Shown: one piece after another, positions 30,466 to 40,880 of the stretch | Numbering within the stretch: the stretch's first letter is position 1 | Layout: the number at the start of each line of letters is the position of its first letter | NCBI GenBank assembly: GCA_002077065.1 | Contig: NAJO01000020.1 | Coordinates: 372,001 to 436,000 of the forward strand | Source: Cryoendolithus antarcticus | Taxonomy: Eukaryota > Ascomycota > Dothideomycetes > Cladosporiales > Cladosporiaceae | DNA: 64,000 nt | Reading direction: 5' to 3' | The notes under the pieces: model-generated | Seen by the model: only the letters and a program-made list of their open reading frames with translations | Databases searched by the model: none | Told to the model about the DNA's origin: nothing | Made by a program: the position numbers and the translations under genes

Positions 30466-32843
30466 ATGGAGTACCCGGGGGTTTGCACTGGTCCAGCACT
30501 ACACGGCCTAATCCCACAGAACCGCTCGGCGCAATGGCACACAAATCTTACAATGATAGACAGAACCGACTCGGGATTGGGCGAAATGCCACGCAAGGAG
30601 ACGCAGTTCACGAGTGAGGAGTCTCCTCGCCACTCAACAGTCCAGGGTGTCGCAGACCGCACCTTAGATGTACCTCACGATATTCAAGCTGGTCTCAGTC
30701 CCGTTGCTACGACTTCGTTCTGCCGACAAGATGGCCACGAGGACGACGAGGACTTGTCTGCGGTTCCTACTAGGCTTTGGGTCGGTATCGCGTTGAGAGT
30801 CTGCGAAACTCAAGCCGTCCAAGTCGGACTCGTCTGGCACGACGGTACATCATCGGTCGACTTTGCAATTCATACGGTCGATTTAAGCCACAATGAGCAC
30901 GGGGCAGCCGTTCGAGGCCTTCCTATTGACGGCAGAACGAACGCGCTTGAGGAGTTTCTCGCCGATACGCTTGAGACGATCGCTCGCGACAACGCATGCA
31001 AATTCGTTGGCGCTGGCATTGCGCCTGAGGTCATACGGGCATGTTTCAATCTGCCAAGCAGATTGTGGAACGAGCTTGACATTCTCCCGGTTGCACTGGA
31101 TAGGGACTCCAATTCTGGGGATGTGGACGAGATTGCGGACTTGATGGCGAGGAAATGCGTGCTGTGAGATGGCCCCATCGCGTGAGTCCTATATTCCTCG
31201 CTGATCGATCCCAACCAGTTGCTTCGGACCCGATCTGCAACCGCGACTTCAGATCGGCCCTCTTGGTGAGGTTGGTGTAGATCTGGGCGGTCGATCTACC
31301 TTTGTGCTCCCTGAGCACTACACATGCACCGTCAGCGAGCGCACAATGCGGATGGCAAATTATTACTCGCAGTCTCTGCGGAGAAAACACGAGAAACTGG
31401 CTTTCTTCACTAGTTCATCGCAAGGCGGAGTTGCCCGTATGCGATACGGACTGATGAGGTTTCTGAATTGCATGGAAGTCGACTGTAGCTGGTAGGCACG
31501 ATCTTCAATCTAGAAAGCATCCGCTGACCAACGACTCCAGGTTTGTTCCGCCTCCGAAGCCGAGAGTAACACGCATTCACGATCATGTACGACAAGTTCT
31601 GCGCGGCGAAGAAGACCATGATTTGCCCCTTACCGACGCTCACATGGGCATCGTCGATACATGGACGCATTCAATCGCAGAATCACTGAGATGGACCGCA
31701 CACGGAGGTCCTCTTGCGCCGCGATCTCGTGGCGGCGCCGCAGTAATAGTCGTCGACGACTTCACGATGCCAGCCGTGGTCACAATCTCGAAACGTCTAG
31801 ATCCTTTACGACCCGTAATCCTTCGATCACATCACGTGCTTCGACATGATTTGATTACCGCTCAAGGTACCTCCGCAGCGCAAGCGTGGCAGTGGATCTG
31901 GTCGCACATCAAGCATGCCGATCTATTCATCTCGGAACCGTTACAGATGCATGTCCCGCGTATGATTCCTAGCCAGAAGCTAGCATTGCTGCCCAGCAGT
32001 ATCAACTGGCTGGATGGACAGAATAAACGACTTTCAGATGAGGCAACGGCATTCTACCACCGCGACTTTGCTCACCTTTGCCAAAGACAGGGTATACCCC
32101 ACCTAGTCTACCCTCGTCGAGACTACATAATCCAGATCACAGACTCCGATTCCGAAACCGCCATGCAAGACGCCATCGCAGCCTTCGCCCTCTTCCGACG
32201 GCAATCACGGTACTGCTCCGGCCTGAGCGTGCAGCAGACGCCCCAACTGCTGCTCTGCAGCTACCCATCGGCCCATGAGAGATCCGGAGGCCAGAGTTTC
32301 AAACGCCTACGCATCTCCTTCACAAAAGACTACCCAGACCTGGCAAAAGACATCATCATCTCTCCCCTTCCTCCCTCAGACCAAACCCTCAACGCCCTCC
32401 TCTCACGCGCCCACATCTCCCTTGCGCTCTCCCAAACCCCCTCACCCAACCCCCTTGTAGCCCAATCCCTGCATAAAGGCGTCCCCTGCATCGCCCTACA
32501 CACCCCCTCCAATGCTTTCCAAATCCAACACAGCCGCTCGGGCTTCCTCGTCCAAGTCTCGGGTAAATCGGCCGATATCGGGGCTGTGGCGGAGTACATG
32601 GACGCTTTATTCGGCGATGATGAGCGGTACTATGACATGGGGTATTACGGCAGGCTGGGGATCAGCGATGAGAATAGTACTGTCGGCGAGGCGCTTTGTT
32701 GGATGTACCTGTTTGATCGGATGACGGGGGAGCGAAAATTGAGGTTTGAGGGGCGTGGGGTGTGGGATATGGCGAGGGAAGGGGCTGGGGAGAGGAGGCG
32801 GAGGGCGGATGTCGAGTTACCGAGGGATGTCGCTATTATATAG
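30466..32843 (+). CDS. ccg-9/trehalose-synthase-like GT4 glycosyltransferase with degenerate motifs
   Basis: Exons 30466-31163, 31219-31491 and 31541-32843 in phase, 757 residues (an ATG at 30553 is an alternative start). The architecture matches the fungal clock-controlled gene-9/trehalose synthase group. The N-terminal domain has CKFVGAGIAPEVIRACFNLP and SRLWNELDILPVALD. The glycosyltransferase part has KLAFFTSSSQGGVARMRYGL, VIVVDDFTMPAVVTISKRLD, RPVILRSHHVLRHDL and LLPSSINWLDGQNKRL. However, the nucleotide-sugar motifs usual in GT4 look lost: the R.DP.KG segment reads ITDSDSETAM, the CGHG-type loop reads CSYPS, and the E-x7-E block reads TPSPNPLVAQSL. It may be a non-catalytic paralog. It is divergent from the WHI2-like gene. 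Confidence 0.78.
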
Positions 32844-32969
32844 CTAAATTGAACTATGTGTGATGGTAACTGCTGCCTCCCACGGACCAGACGCTTTCGT
32901 AGAGGCCCGTCATACTAGCCTCGAAGCTCCGTCCCGCGCAAGTGTTATGATCAATCACCTCATCTCCCC

Positions 32970-35420
32970 TCACCTCGTCAAAACACCCTTCACCGTCCCC
33001 TCAACCTCCACCCCCGGCGGCAACACGACCTCCCAAACCCCATTCTCCCCCCTCGCCCCCTCCCTTTCCCACCTCAGCAGTAAGTCATTACTCTCCTTCG
33101 GCTTGACCTCGACCGAAGCCGTTCCGACAGTAACATGCGGCACCCGATTCGCACACGTCCAGACCTCTCCCCCGCCATCTCCAGCCCCAAGCCGCACGAC
33201 AAAAGCCATGATCCTGTCGTCCCAGACGATGCGGTCGATGCTGACTTTCGCGCTGCCGAGCTTCGGGTCCGGATCGGTGAAAGCGCGTGTGGGCGTGGGG
33301 GCGGATGCGTTGGTGTAAAGATCGTTGAGGTGGGACCAGAGGGTTGGGTGTTGGCCGGCGGAAGCGCGGTGGCAAAGCGTGACGTGGAATTCGGATTGGA
33401 TGCGGCGGGAGGTGAGGAGGTGGGTGTATAATTTTGTCAGGTGTGGAGGCGTGTGTTGGAAAGTTGTGTCTAGGAGGGTGCGGATCAGGGTTGCGGGGAG
33501 CTGGACGGCGAAGTACTCGACTTTTGGGACTTTCGGTTTTGGCGAGGGTTGCGGAGTCTTGGGCTTGGTGATCTGGTGGTTATTGCTAGGGCGGGACTGA
33601 ATCTCATGCTTGATGTCGACTATGTAGTCGTTCATCGCTGCGGCTATGGCGGCGTCCATGTCCTCTGAAGAGGGCATTTCCTGCTCGCCGAAGAGTTTGG
33701 GATATTCGTTGTAGAGGTGCGTGATTACAGTCTCGAGATTCTCGCGCGAAGTGGCCACCGGATCAAGGTCGATGATCGAGTCAAAGCCGTCATCTGGCGG
33801 TGTGTAGGCGTTTACTGGCTCAAAGCGATGCATGAAACCCTCCATGATCTCGACGATGATGTTGCCTTTGCTGGCTGCTTGGATGGTCTGATGGTTGTCA
33901 CCACGGCTCAGTACTCGCTCACGGGTCGCCTTGCGAATGTTGTCGTAATTGGCGCGGTCGTGACGGTAATGCAGTGCCACATACTTGGCCTTGTACACAG
34001 TTTTCGAGATATCGTCCATGATCTGCTTACGCTCACGCTTCTGGTGATTGTTCCGATCTGCAATCATCGCCGGCGCCTCCTCCAGAGTGTGTGTACATGC
34101 GTTGGCAAATGCTTGTGGCTTGCCTTTCTTGACAGTGATATTGTCGTTTTGCACATGTCCCCAGCCAAACAGATGCACCAATGCAAGTGCCACAGTAGTT
34201 TTGCCACAGCCAATTGTCGCCACAGGGACCAAAACGATGTCCTTGACAGTATCCTCGTTCGAAAATAACCCACTCGCATTTTCCTTGCGGATTATATCTG
34301 CGCCACTCAGTCCGCGCGACTCTAAGAAATCGTCTCGCATCTGTATGATGCCATGATTCTGGTTGTACTGTTTCGCAAGCTCTCTGTTGCCGTGCAGCTT
34401 TCGACGAGCGAAGTCAATGTACTCCTCAGTGATCTGCTTGTGCTTCTTGTACCTCGGTTCCCGTCCGTTGATCACTGCTTTCGTACACTCTCGCCACTGC
34501 CGGTACATGAGATACGGCTCCTCGAACTTGTACTTGAAGAACCAGTCATGCCACTCACGGGTGCCATGTTTCGACTGACAGCGGATGACGAAACCTTCTG
34601 TGTCGCGGCCGTCATAGTTGCCAGTTTCAGCGGTCTGACGAAGGAATGCCTTGACGTCCTCGATGTCGTCTTTGACTAGATACATTGTCCTCTTCATTCC
34701 CCACTCATCAGCGAACTTGTCGACCAGATGATGTGGGTAGGTGGCAAAGTCCGGAACGTTCAGGTTGAGGCCATGTAAGTACAGTCCAGCAGCTTCGGGC
34801 TTGTATCGGAGCACATGCTCCTCGAAGTCGTCGTCGCAGAGTTCTGCCACAGCAGTGACGTTCAGTTCCCTCAACACGCGCGCGAAGTCTTGCCTTGTCT
34901 TTCCGACTGACGCTAGATGCTTCTCTACCCACTGATCGCCGACATCAGCATGACTGACCTCAACATCTGTGCGTGCTCCAGTCGAATGCTTGCTGCAGAC
35001 TATGAGTGTCCCATCCTCGAGTCCAGCCATGAAAATGATGCAGCCGTTCTCCTTGACACTGAGTTCATAGGGTCCTCTCGTCTGCGTCTCGACATTTCGG
35101 AACTCGGTCTCGGTCACCTCACCTTCGTTGAAGAACTTGTCATAACCGCGAACGGCAATCTCAGGCTGGCCTTGGCTGTTCTTGGTTGTGAAAAGTCCTC
35201 GAGCATAAGTAGGCAGATTAGGCTTCTTGTAATCCCAGTCTTGCATACGCCAGGAGTCGACCGTAATCGAGGAACCTGTGACGGAAAAAGTACTTTTCTT
35301 CGCGGAGAAATCATCGGCTCGCTTTTTGGAGCTGCCTTTGTGAGCCTCTAATCCGCGCAGCATCTCGCGATTTGCCGCATGGTCTTGCGGCCGGAAAGGC
35401 GCGTCCTGTGCTCGAGCCAT
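32970..35420 (-). CDS. TRL1: Fungal tRNA ligase TRL1 (ligase, kinase, cyclic phosphodiesterase)
   Basis: Intronless, 816 residues from the ATG at 35420; the open codons upstream lack an ATG. Trl1 heals and seals tRNA exons after intron removal and joins HAC1 mRNA in the unfolded protein response. Domains in order: adenylyltransferase with nucleotidyl Lys123 in ELSVKENGCIIF; polynucleotide kinase with P-loop VPVATIGCGKTTVALAL at about 396-412; and C-terminal cyclic phosphodiesterase with two H-x-T motifs, FHVTLCH and VPHVTVG. All catalytic signatures are intact. It is divergent from APQ12. Confidence 0.93.
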   Translation of the reverse strand: MARAQDAPFRPQDHAANREMLRGLEAHKGSSKKRADDFSAKKSTFSVTGSSITVDSWRMQDWDYKKPNLPTYARGLFTTKNSQGQPEIAVRGYDKFFNEGEVTETEFRNVETQTRGPYELSVKENGCIIFMAGLEDGTLIVCSKHSTGARTDVEVSHADVGDQWVEKHLASVGKTRQDFARVLRELNVTAVAELCDDDFEEHVLRYKPEAAGLYLHGLNLNVPDFATYPHHLVDKFADEWGMKRTMYLVKDDIEDVKAFLRQTAETGNYDGRDTEGFVIRCQSKHGTREWHDWFFKYKFEEPYLMYRQWRECTKAVINGREPRYKKHKQITEEYIDFARRKLHGNRELAKQYNQNHGIIQMRDDFLESRGLSGADIIRKENASGLFSNEDTVKDIVLVPVATIGCGKTTVALALVHLFGWGHVQNDNITVKKGKPQAFANACTHTLEEAPAMIADRNNHQKRERKQIMDDISKTVYKAKYVALHYRHDRANYDNIRKATRERVLSRGDNHQTIQAASKGNIIVEIMEGFMHRFEPVNAYTPPDDGFDSIIDLDPVATSRENLETVITHLYNEYPKLFGEQEMPSSEDMDAAIAAAMNDYIVDIKHEIQSRPSNNHQITKPKTPQPSPKPKVPKVEYFAVQLPATLIRTLLDTTFQHTPPHLTKLYTHLLTSRRIQSEFHVTLCHRASAGQHPTLWSHLNDLYTNASAPTPTRAFTDPDPKLGSAKVSIDRIVWDDRIMAFVVRLGAGDGGGEVWTCANRVPHVTVGTASVEVKPKESNDLLLRWEREGARGENGVWEVVLPPGVEVEGTVKGVLTR

Positions 35421-35988
35421 GGCTCGACTCAGTGTTGTAGAGTAGTATTGAGACGTGTTGTATTGCAATGAATGAAATAAGCAGGAGATTTCGAAGTTCA
35501 CCCCAACAGCTGAAGGAAAGGGCGGTTGACAAACGCAGCAGCCCTGGGAAAGAGCGCGTGCTTTGATGTTATGTCGAACTATACGACAATCTAGCACCCG
35601 ACCGCAGCATCTGAGTGGGCTATGCGGTATCGCTGACTCACATGTATTGCTGCAAGGATACAAGACGACTCACTTGCGGTGTTCACTTTCGATTTGTTTG
35701 CCTTGCACGGCCACAATGCACGAAAGTTTGATGTGGCGAGTGCTCAGTGTTGTGAGGCGTTGCCTGTTGTGAGTCGAGACGGTCGCAACCTTCGTCCAAT
35801 GCAATTCATCGTAGGGGGCATATTTTCTAGACATCTACGTCTGTCTCAGCTCTAGCGACTTGGTCGATGTAGCCAACAGCACATAAGGCGATGCGCCCAC
35901 GGAGCTGAAGCTAGCATCGGGCATATCATCTACACAGCCCTGAGAGTCGACTCAAGAGAGCAGCACTACATAACGAACGACCGCCAAC
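35421..35988. promoter_or_regulatory. Shared divergent promoter region, TRL1 / APQ12
   Basis: 568 bp between divergent ATGs. No specific element identified; inferred from arrangement. Confidence 0.45.
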
Positions 35989-36495
35989 ATGGATCTCATT
36001 CAGGGTTTGGCGCAGTCCCCGGACTCAAGCGTGCGATCAAGTGCTAACGATGCCACAGATTGGACCTCCTACTTTCTCGATCCCTCCAATCCTCTCCGAC
36101 CATGGGCCTACCGCTTGCTCTCCCTCTCAAACACAGCCCGAACCTACGCCTTCCCGCTCCTCACATCGATCACGCAGAAGCCCGATCTCGCCACCATCGC
36201 CCTCCTGTTGGTGATCATCTTCGTCTCCCTCAAGCTCCTGAACATGCTGGTCCAGAGCGTAATGTTCTGGTTTCGACTTGCGTGGAAGATCGCTTTCTGG
36301 GGCGTGCTGGCTGGACTAGCGCTGTGGATGTGGACGAGAGGTCCGGAGGGAGTCGCGCAGGATGTTGGGTACTGGGCTGGGGTTTGGGGGAATGAGTATG
36401 AGTACTGGAGGGAATGGGAGGGGCAGGCAAGGTTCGCGCAAAGCTGGCAGCAACCTGTGCGTAAAGCGCAGAGGAGAGGAGGATGGGGAATATGA
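35989..36495 (+). CDS. APQ12: Nuclear pore assembly protein APQ12
   Basis: 168 residues, one exon. Apq12 is a small protein of the nuclear envelope/ER that supports pore assembly and lipid homeostasis. Two adjacent hydrophobic segments are visible: ATIALLLVIIFVSLKLLNML, and, after a short aromatic turn, WKIAFWGVLAGLALWMW. These are followed by a charged, Trp/Tyr-rich tail (GYWAGVWGNEYEYWREWE). The preceding PDLATIALLLV...SLK pattern and length agree with fungal Apq12. The assignment rests on pattern and length because the family is poorly conserved. Confidence 0.75.
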   Translation: MDLIQGLAQSPDSSVRSSANDATDWTSYFLDPSNPLRPWAYRLLSLSNTARTYAFPLLTSITQKPDLATIALLLVIIFVSLKLLNMLVQSVMFWFRLAWKIAFWGVLAGLALWMWTRGPEGVAQDVGYWAGVWGNEYEYWREWEGQARFAQSWQQPVRKAQRRGGWGI

Positions 36496-38097
36496 CACTC
36501 GTGATCTGGATTACTACGGCGTATTGAGTTTGTACAGCTTCGCATCGGAACGGGTGCAGGCGTTTGGATCACGGCCGGCGGTGGTACGAGCAAGATGTCC
36601 CAAAACCGGCGGTGGAAGGGCACTCGGTACGAGCTATCCTCTCTGGACGAGTACATGTATGAGTATGCTGCGAGCAGATCCACGACACGCAATGACATCC
36701 ACTGGCCCACAGGCATGTGTACATTATTGGCTGCTTTTTGTGTACCTTCATGGCTTCCACCTGATTATATACCACAAGATAGGATAGAACCGTCCGCCTG
36801 GTTCATTAGCTGGTCGCTCGATTTGGTGACGCGACTACGGTCTATGCAGCAAAATCGTAAAGTCGCAGTGAAACTGTCTTTCCCCAACTACTCTTGGGAC
36901 ATATCATGCACAGCTAAGCGCTTCCAGCCATGCCGTCGTTGCACAGCCACAGTAACAATGAGAAGACACCAAACCGCCTCGGCAGTAATCGCCGAGTAGG
37001 CCTGTCAATAGTGGACCCTGAGCTATTGTACCTCACGGGAGGTCCTTTGGCAGCATTCCAGGGCGATGATGCGGACTGGCGTACAATAGCCTATACAGCC
37101 CAAGGCTGAGGCCGAGAGCGGATGCAATTACTAGACTTCATGCCAGGAGAGAATGCTGATGCAGTTCAGTGCCAGCGCCTCGTGTGCATAAAGCAATACC
37201 TTGATAACGTATTGGATCTGTAGCACCTCACAAACATGAACGTTCCCACGTGCCTGCCATTCGGCAACGGCGGATCTCAAACTCCAATCTGTCCCAATTC
37301 TCCGGACGTGAAACCTGCTTCACCCATGCCACGCTTGAGCACGCCAGCGGCACGCTCGACGTTAGGAACTAGTATTCCAAGACCTTGCTGTCGAGATCGT
37401 CAAGCCCAGAACAACGTCAGAAGGACCTGCGCCACAGCTACCCCTGTCGAAAGCGTGATCATCTGTGGCTTTCCATGATTGCCCTGCATCGTCCTCACTC
37501 GACTTCGTCCACTCACGGCCTCTCAGCGCCACATCCACCTACCTCACCGAGCCTTCCAGCCCGTCTCTGCCAGTCAATAGCCACTGGCATGACAGCATGG
37601 TGCCTGGAAGTGTGGCTCGCACGTTCGGTTACGGCGCTGTCTTCCGGCTGGATATCGTCCTGCTTTCACGTGGCTGCTTGTCAAGGCAAGTGATCTGCAT
37701 GGACATGGTGTCCGTTGGCACTGTTGGCACAGCCTCGCGCTTCGAGAAGGCATCGCTTCTGTAGGTGCGGGATGGGACCTGGTCAGAACTAGACCCTGCG
37801 TGAGTCGGTGGGTTTGGATTGCCAGGATCGGGTGTGTATGGCATTGGTACTACCGCTTCGATAATTCCTCTATCCTCAATCTCTATCTCTCCTACTTCCA
37901 CTGCCTCCCGTACTAGCATCTTGTCAGTACCCGGTGCGATCATCAGCTGTACCAAAGATCGCTGTGCCCGCCCAACTGAACACCGACGAACCACACTCAC
38001 TCGAGACTTGGGTTACTGTCAACTTCAATACCTGGAAATCTTACTGCGACAGCAAGCCAGCTCTGAGGAGGGAGTGTTCCTGGTAGACACCACCGCG
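36496..38097. other. 1.6 kb region upstream of the membrane protein, possible missed exons
   Basis: No gene is confidently called. The first 700 bp look like 3'-flanking sequence of APQ12. From about 37240 to 38097 several overlapping plus-strand frames are Ser/Pro/Thr/Cys-rich, which could be signal-peptide and ectodomain exons of the downstream membrane protein. I could not join them in phase. A minus-strand frame at 37629-37997 (EDRGIIEAVVPMPYTPDPGN) is an alternative with no recognised family. Confidence 0.4.
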
Positions 38098-39336
38098 ATG
38101 GCGGCATCAACAGAGTCAACTCTCGCCACGCTGGCCACAGCAGTCACATCAGCTCCTTCGAGCTCTATCACATCAGCAGTAAGCTCATCAAAGACTACCG
38201 ACATTCCCCTCGAGCTATGGAGCGTAGCAGAGAGCCTGATCACAAGCGTCTACTCCACAAGCAGCATAACGGACGTGCAACACCTGTCATGGCCAGCAAC
38301 AGTCGTGATCGGGACCTCAACCCACAAGATGCAGTCGACTTCAACGTCAACCTCAGCAGTCATCGCCCCAGCAGCGACAGAAACGTCTGCCGCTGCAAAG
38401 ACGACTGAAAAGCACTCCCCTCTCACCGACCGCTCCCTCGGCATCGCCCTCGGCGTCGTCTTCGGCCTCCTCGCTCTCGCAGTCCTAGGCTTCGTCCTCT
38501 TCTGCCTCCGCCGACGAAAGCAAAAACGTGGCGGCTCCGGCCTCTTCCGCCGCGACCCTTCAGTTTCAGAAAGCGACATTGAAGGCTGGCGGTCACCAAC
38601 GCTCCCCCAGATGGGTGCAGCAGCTACGTCCCATCGTGGTCCGATGGTGCAACGCCAAGACCGCCCTTCGCGAGAGTGGGTAGAGCATTACAACCGTCTC
38701 GGCGATCAGCGCACGCCCCCAGCACACCTTCACCCAGCCTTCGCGGCACAGCAGCACAGTCAGATGCAAGAGACGCCTTCGTCTGAAGAGAACCCCTTTT
38801 TCACGCCTGAAGAGCGCTCGGAGCATTCGATGGCGCAGTATGAAGCCGCACGCGAATTCACGTCCGACGACCTCGACACAGCGTACCATCCAGGCTACGT
38901 CACGCCGGCTGAACCTACGTACCCACTCGAGTCCAAAACCCGCCGGAGTCAGAGCTCGCATCGCGACGCCTCGCCTTCTGGCCAGCACTCAAGACCCGTT
39001 ACGCCGTTCAACCCATTAGCCATGATGTCTCGGCCACAACATAAGCAGCATCACGCGGAGAACCCCTTCACCTCCCCCGAGGACGAGCAGGAGTACGACA
39101 TCGGCACGCACCATGGCTACCGCCCTGCGCCTGACGACGACGATGAGGAGCGCGATCTGGTGTCTCCCATCTTGCCGACGAGGAGCCCGGAGCGGAGATC
39201 AAGTCCTATGGTGCATTATCCTAGCTGGGGCGAGATTTCTGAGTTTGATTTTGGTGGTGAAGGGAGTGCGAGGAAGAGTGGCGAAGGCTATCGCAAAGAG
39301 AGGGAGAGCGTGGTCGGGCGGATGGAGCTGGCCTAG
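38098..39336 (+). CDS. Single-pass Ser/Thr-rich membrane protein, unrecognised
   Basis: 412 residues from the ATG at 38098; the same frame is open 93 codons further up without an ATG, so an N-terminal exon with a signal peptide may be missing. The first 110 residues are Ser/Thr/Ala-rich, as in O-mannosylated ectodomains. A transmembrane helix covers about 115-137 (LGIALGVVFGLLALAVLGFV) and is followed by a basic stop-transfer CLRRRKQKRG. The cytoplasmic tail of about 270 residues is polar, with acidic DDDDEERD and repeated NPF-containing segments (SSEENPFFTPEE, AENPFTSPEDEQ), the latter resembling endocytic sorting signals. The layout resembles fungal wall-stress sensors or Mid2-like proteins, but no specific family is recognised. 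Confidence 0.72.
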   Translation: MAASTESTLATLATAVTSAPSSSITSAVSSSKTTDIPLELWSVAESLITSVYSTSSITDVQHLSWPATVVIGTSTHKMQSTSTSTSAVIAPAATETSAAAKTTEKHSPLTDRSLGIALGVVFGLLALAVLGFVLFCLRRRKQKRGGSGLFRRDPSVSESDIEGWRSPTLPQMGAAATSHRGPMVQRQDRPSREWVEHYNRLGDQRTPPAHLHPAFAAQQHSQMQETPSSEENPFFTPEERSEHSMAQYEAAREFTSDDLDTAYHPGYVTPAEPTYPLESKTRRSQSSHRDASPSGQHSRPVTPFNPLAMMSRPQHKQHHAENPFTSPEDEQEYDIGTHHGYRPAPDDDDEERDLVSPILPTRSPERRSSPMVHYPSWGEISEFDFGGEGSARKSGEGYRKERESVVGRMELA

Positions 39337-39638
39337 TTGCCATGAGATGAGTGGATGGGATGTGCTGATTGCGTTGATTTGCAGGCAATGATACCACGGG
39401 AATATATTAGGTCGTTTCTGTACATGACGAACAAGTGTCAACAATCATCTCACTCCTCCAAAATTTCCTCAGTCAGCAGCTCACTTTCGCGCATATAGCG
39501 TCCCATCGCCGCAGCAATGTGCCCTCTCGTATTGATGGATATTGATTCGCATGGCGAAAGTGTTCCGTAGGTACCATTCCATGGCTTTTGCTATATACAT
39601 TGCTACCCTCGTTTCACTCTTTCATACCTATTTTCCAC
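39337..39638. other. Short region between convergent genes
   Basis: Lies between the 3' ends of the membrane protein and the ethanolamine kinase. Nothing recognised. Confidence 0.45.
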
Positions 39639-40880
39639 TCATTCCTCAGCCCATCTTTTCTCCCTGGCACCTCTACCCGCCGCCTTCCCCTCCCTCTCCG
39701 CTTCCCTCCAATCCCAGTACTCCCCCAACCTCTTCTCCGCATAACTCTTATAATCAAACCCAATCTCGCTAATCCCCTGCTGGATCAACGCCCAAACACC
39801 CCAGTAAAACCCCGGCAATCCCCTCATAGCATTGACCTGCTCTTCTAGTTGCTCCCTCGCGGCTCGAAAGTCGATCTCAACAGCCACATTACTATTAGCT
39901 TCCAACACCGCGTCGTAGAACGCCAGCGTATAGTGGTGCAAAAAGTCGTTCCGCGCGGAGCGGGTGGGCAGAGCACTGTACTCGCACGCGAAGCCGCCCC
40001 ATTCTGCGAAGTGGTTCGCTAGATCGAAGGCCGCTGGGGCCGGGGTGGCGTATTCGTAGTCTATGAAGTTCACTGGACGGGTTGTGGTTAATGTGTCTGA
40101 GGAGGGCTGTTGGCGGATCACGTTGCCGGAGAGGAGATCGCAGTGGGCGAAAATGTAGGGCCGGGAGAAGAGGCCTGGCGTCTGCTCGAAGCGGGTGCGG
40201 AGGTAGGAGAGCTCGGTCGAGAGGGTGGATTGTCGGGATGCGTCGGAGGGGGTGGTGGAGGGTAGCGCGGCGATCCAGGAGGCTGTTACGGTCCAGATGT
40301 TCGGGATTGGGATTGTGGGCGCGGGTTGGGAAGATTTCTGCCCCGGCGTTCGGCCGTTGAGAGAAGGGTAGGTGCTGATGGGTGATATTGGCAGACTGCC
40401 GTGCCATTCTCCTAGCCGCGCTGCAACTTCGCGGTAGACTTCTGGTTTTCGTAGGTCTTCGGGACTGCAGACGTCGCCTGAAACGAAGCGGTACATGAGG
40501 CCATTCTCGAAGCGCGCAAGGAGCGGAGGGGCCAGACCTCGGCTTGCCAGTAATGTGTGCGCTTTCAGCTCTCGTTGTCGGTCTATCAAGATCTCTGTGC
40601 CATTGCCGTACGCTCGCAAGAGTATGGCATTCTGATCTATTTCGGCTCTACTCCTGTCCGGAAGCTCGATTGTGGCTTTGTACAGCGTGTTCGTGATCCC
40701 CTCAGTGAAGGGTACAAATTGTATGTGCGCCGTGTTCAAAATCCATTCCGGCGCATATGCTTGCACCAGCTTCAATGCTGAGTCCTCGGCATGGGCTGTG
40801 TCGAAGAAAAGCGGGATATATCGCACCCCGTCTATGGGTGAATCTGTCCGATGGTCCTGTTCAGGAGTAGCTGTAGACAT
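39639..40880 (-). CDS. EKI1: Ethanolamine/choline kinase family protein
   Basis: Intronless, 413 residues, ATG at 40880. It phosphorylates ethanolamine (or choline) with ATP, the first step of the CDP-ethanolamine (Kennedy) route to phosphatidylethanolamine. Kinase-fold signatures: FVPFTEGITNTLYKATI (nucleotide loop, about 56-71), LLRAYGNGTEILIDRQRE, Brenner's motif HCDLLSGNV with His246/Asp248, and the choline-kinase motif NFIDYEYATPAPAAFDLANH with Asp274. The GNGTEILIDR and FDLANHFAEW wording favours ethanolamine kinase over choline kinase. The C-terminal end is charged and low in complexity. Confidence 0.86.
   Translation of the reverse strand: MSTATPEQDHRTDSPIDGVRYIPLFFDTAHAEDSALKLVQAYAPEWILNTAHIQFVPFTEGITNTLYKATIELPDRSRAEIDQNAILLRAYGNGTEILIDRQRELKAHTLLASRGLAPPLLARFENGLMYRFVSGDVCSPEDLRKPEVYREVAARLGEWHGSLPISPISTYPSLNGRTPGQKSSQPAPTIPIPNIWTVTASWIAALPSTTPSDASRQSTLSTELSYLRTRFEQTPGLFSRPYIFAHCDLLSGNVIRQQPSSDTLTTTRPVNFIDYEYATPAPAAFDLANHFAEWGGFACEYSALPTRSARNDFLHHYTLAFYDAVLEANSNVAVEIDFRAAREQLEEQVNAMRGLPGFYWGVWALIQQGISEIGFDYKSYAEKRLGEYWDWREAEREGKAAGRGAREKRWAEE

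Noticed and set aside
36595..36999. 134-codon plus-strand frame after APQ12
   Set aside because: It looks like 3'-flanking sequence, with no domain and no conserved pattern.
37629..37997. Minus-strand frame with Pro-rich segment (PYTPDPGNPNPPT)
   Set aside because: It has no ATG start and the composition could be the mirror of a Ser/Thr-rich plus-strand ectodomain; not strong enough to call.
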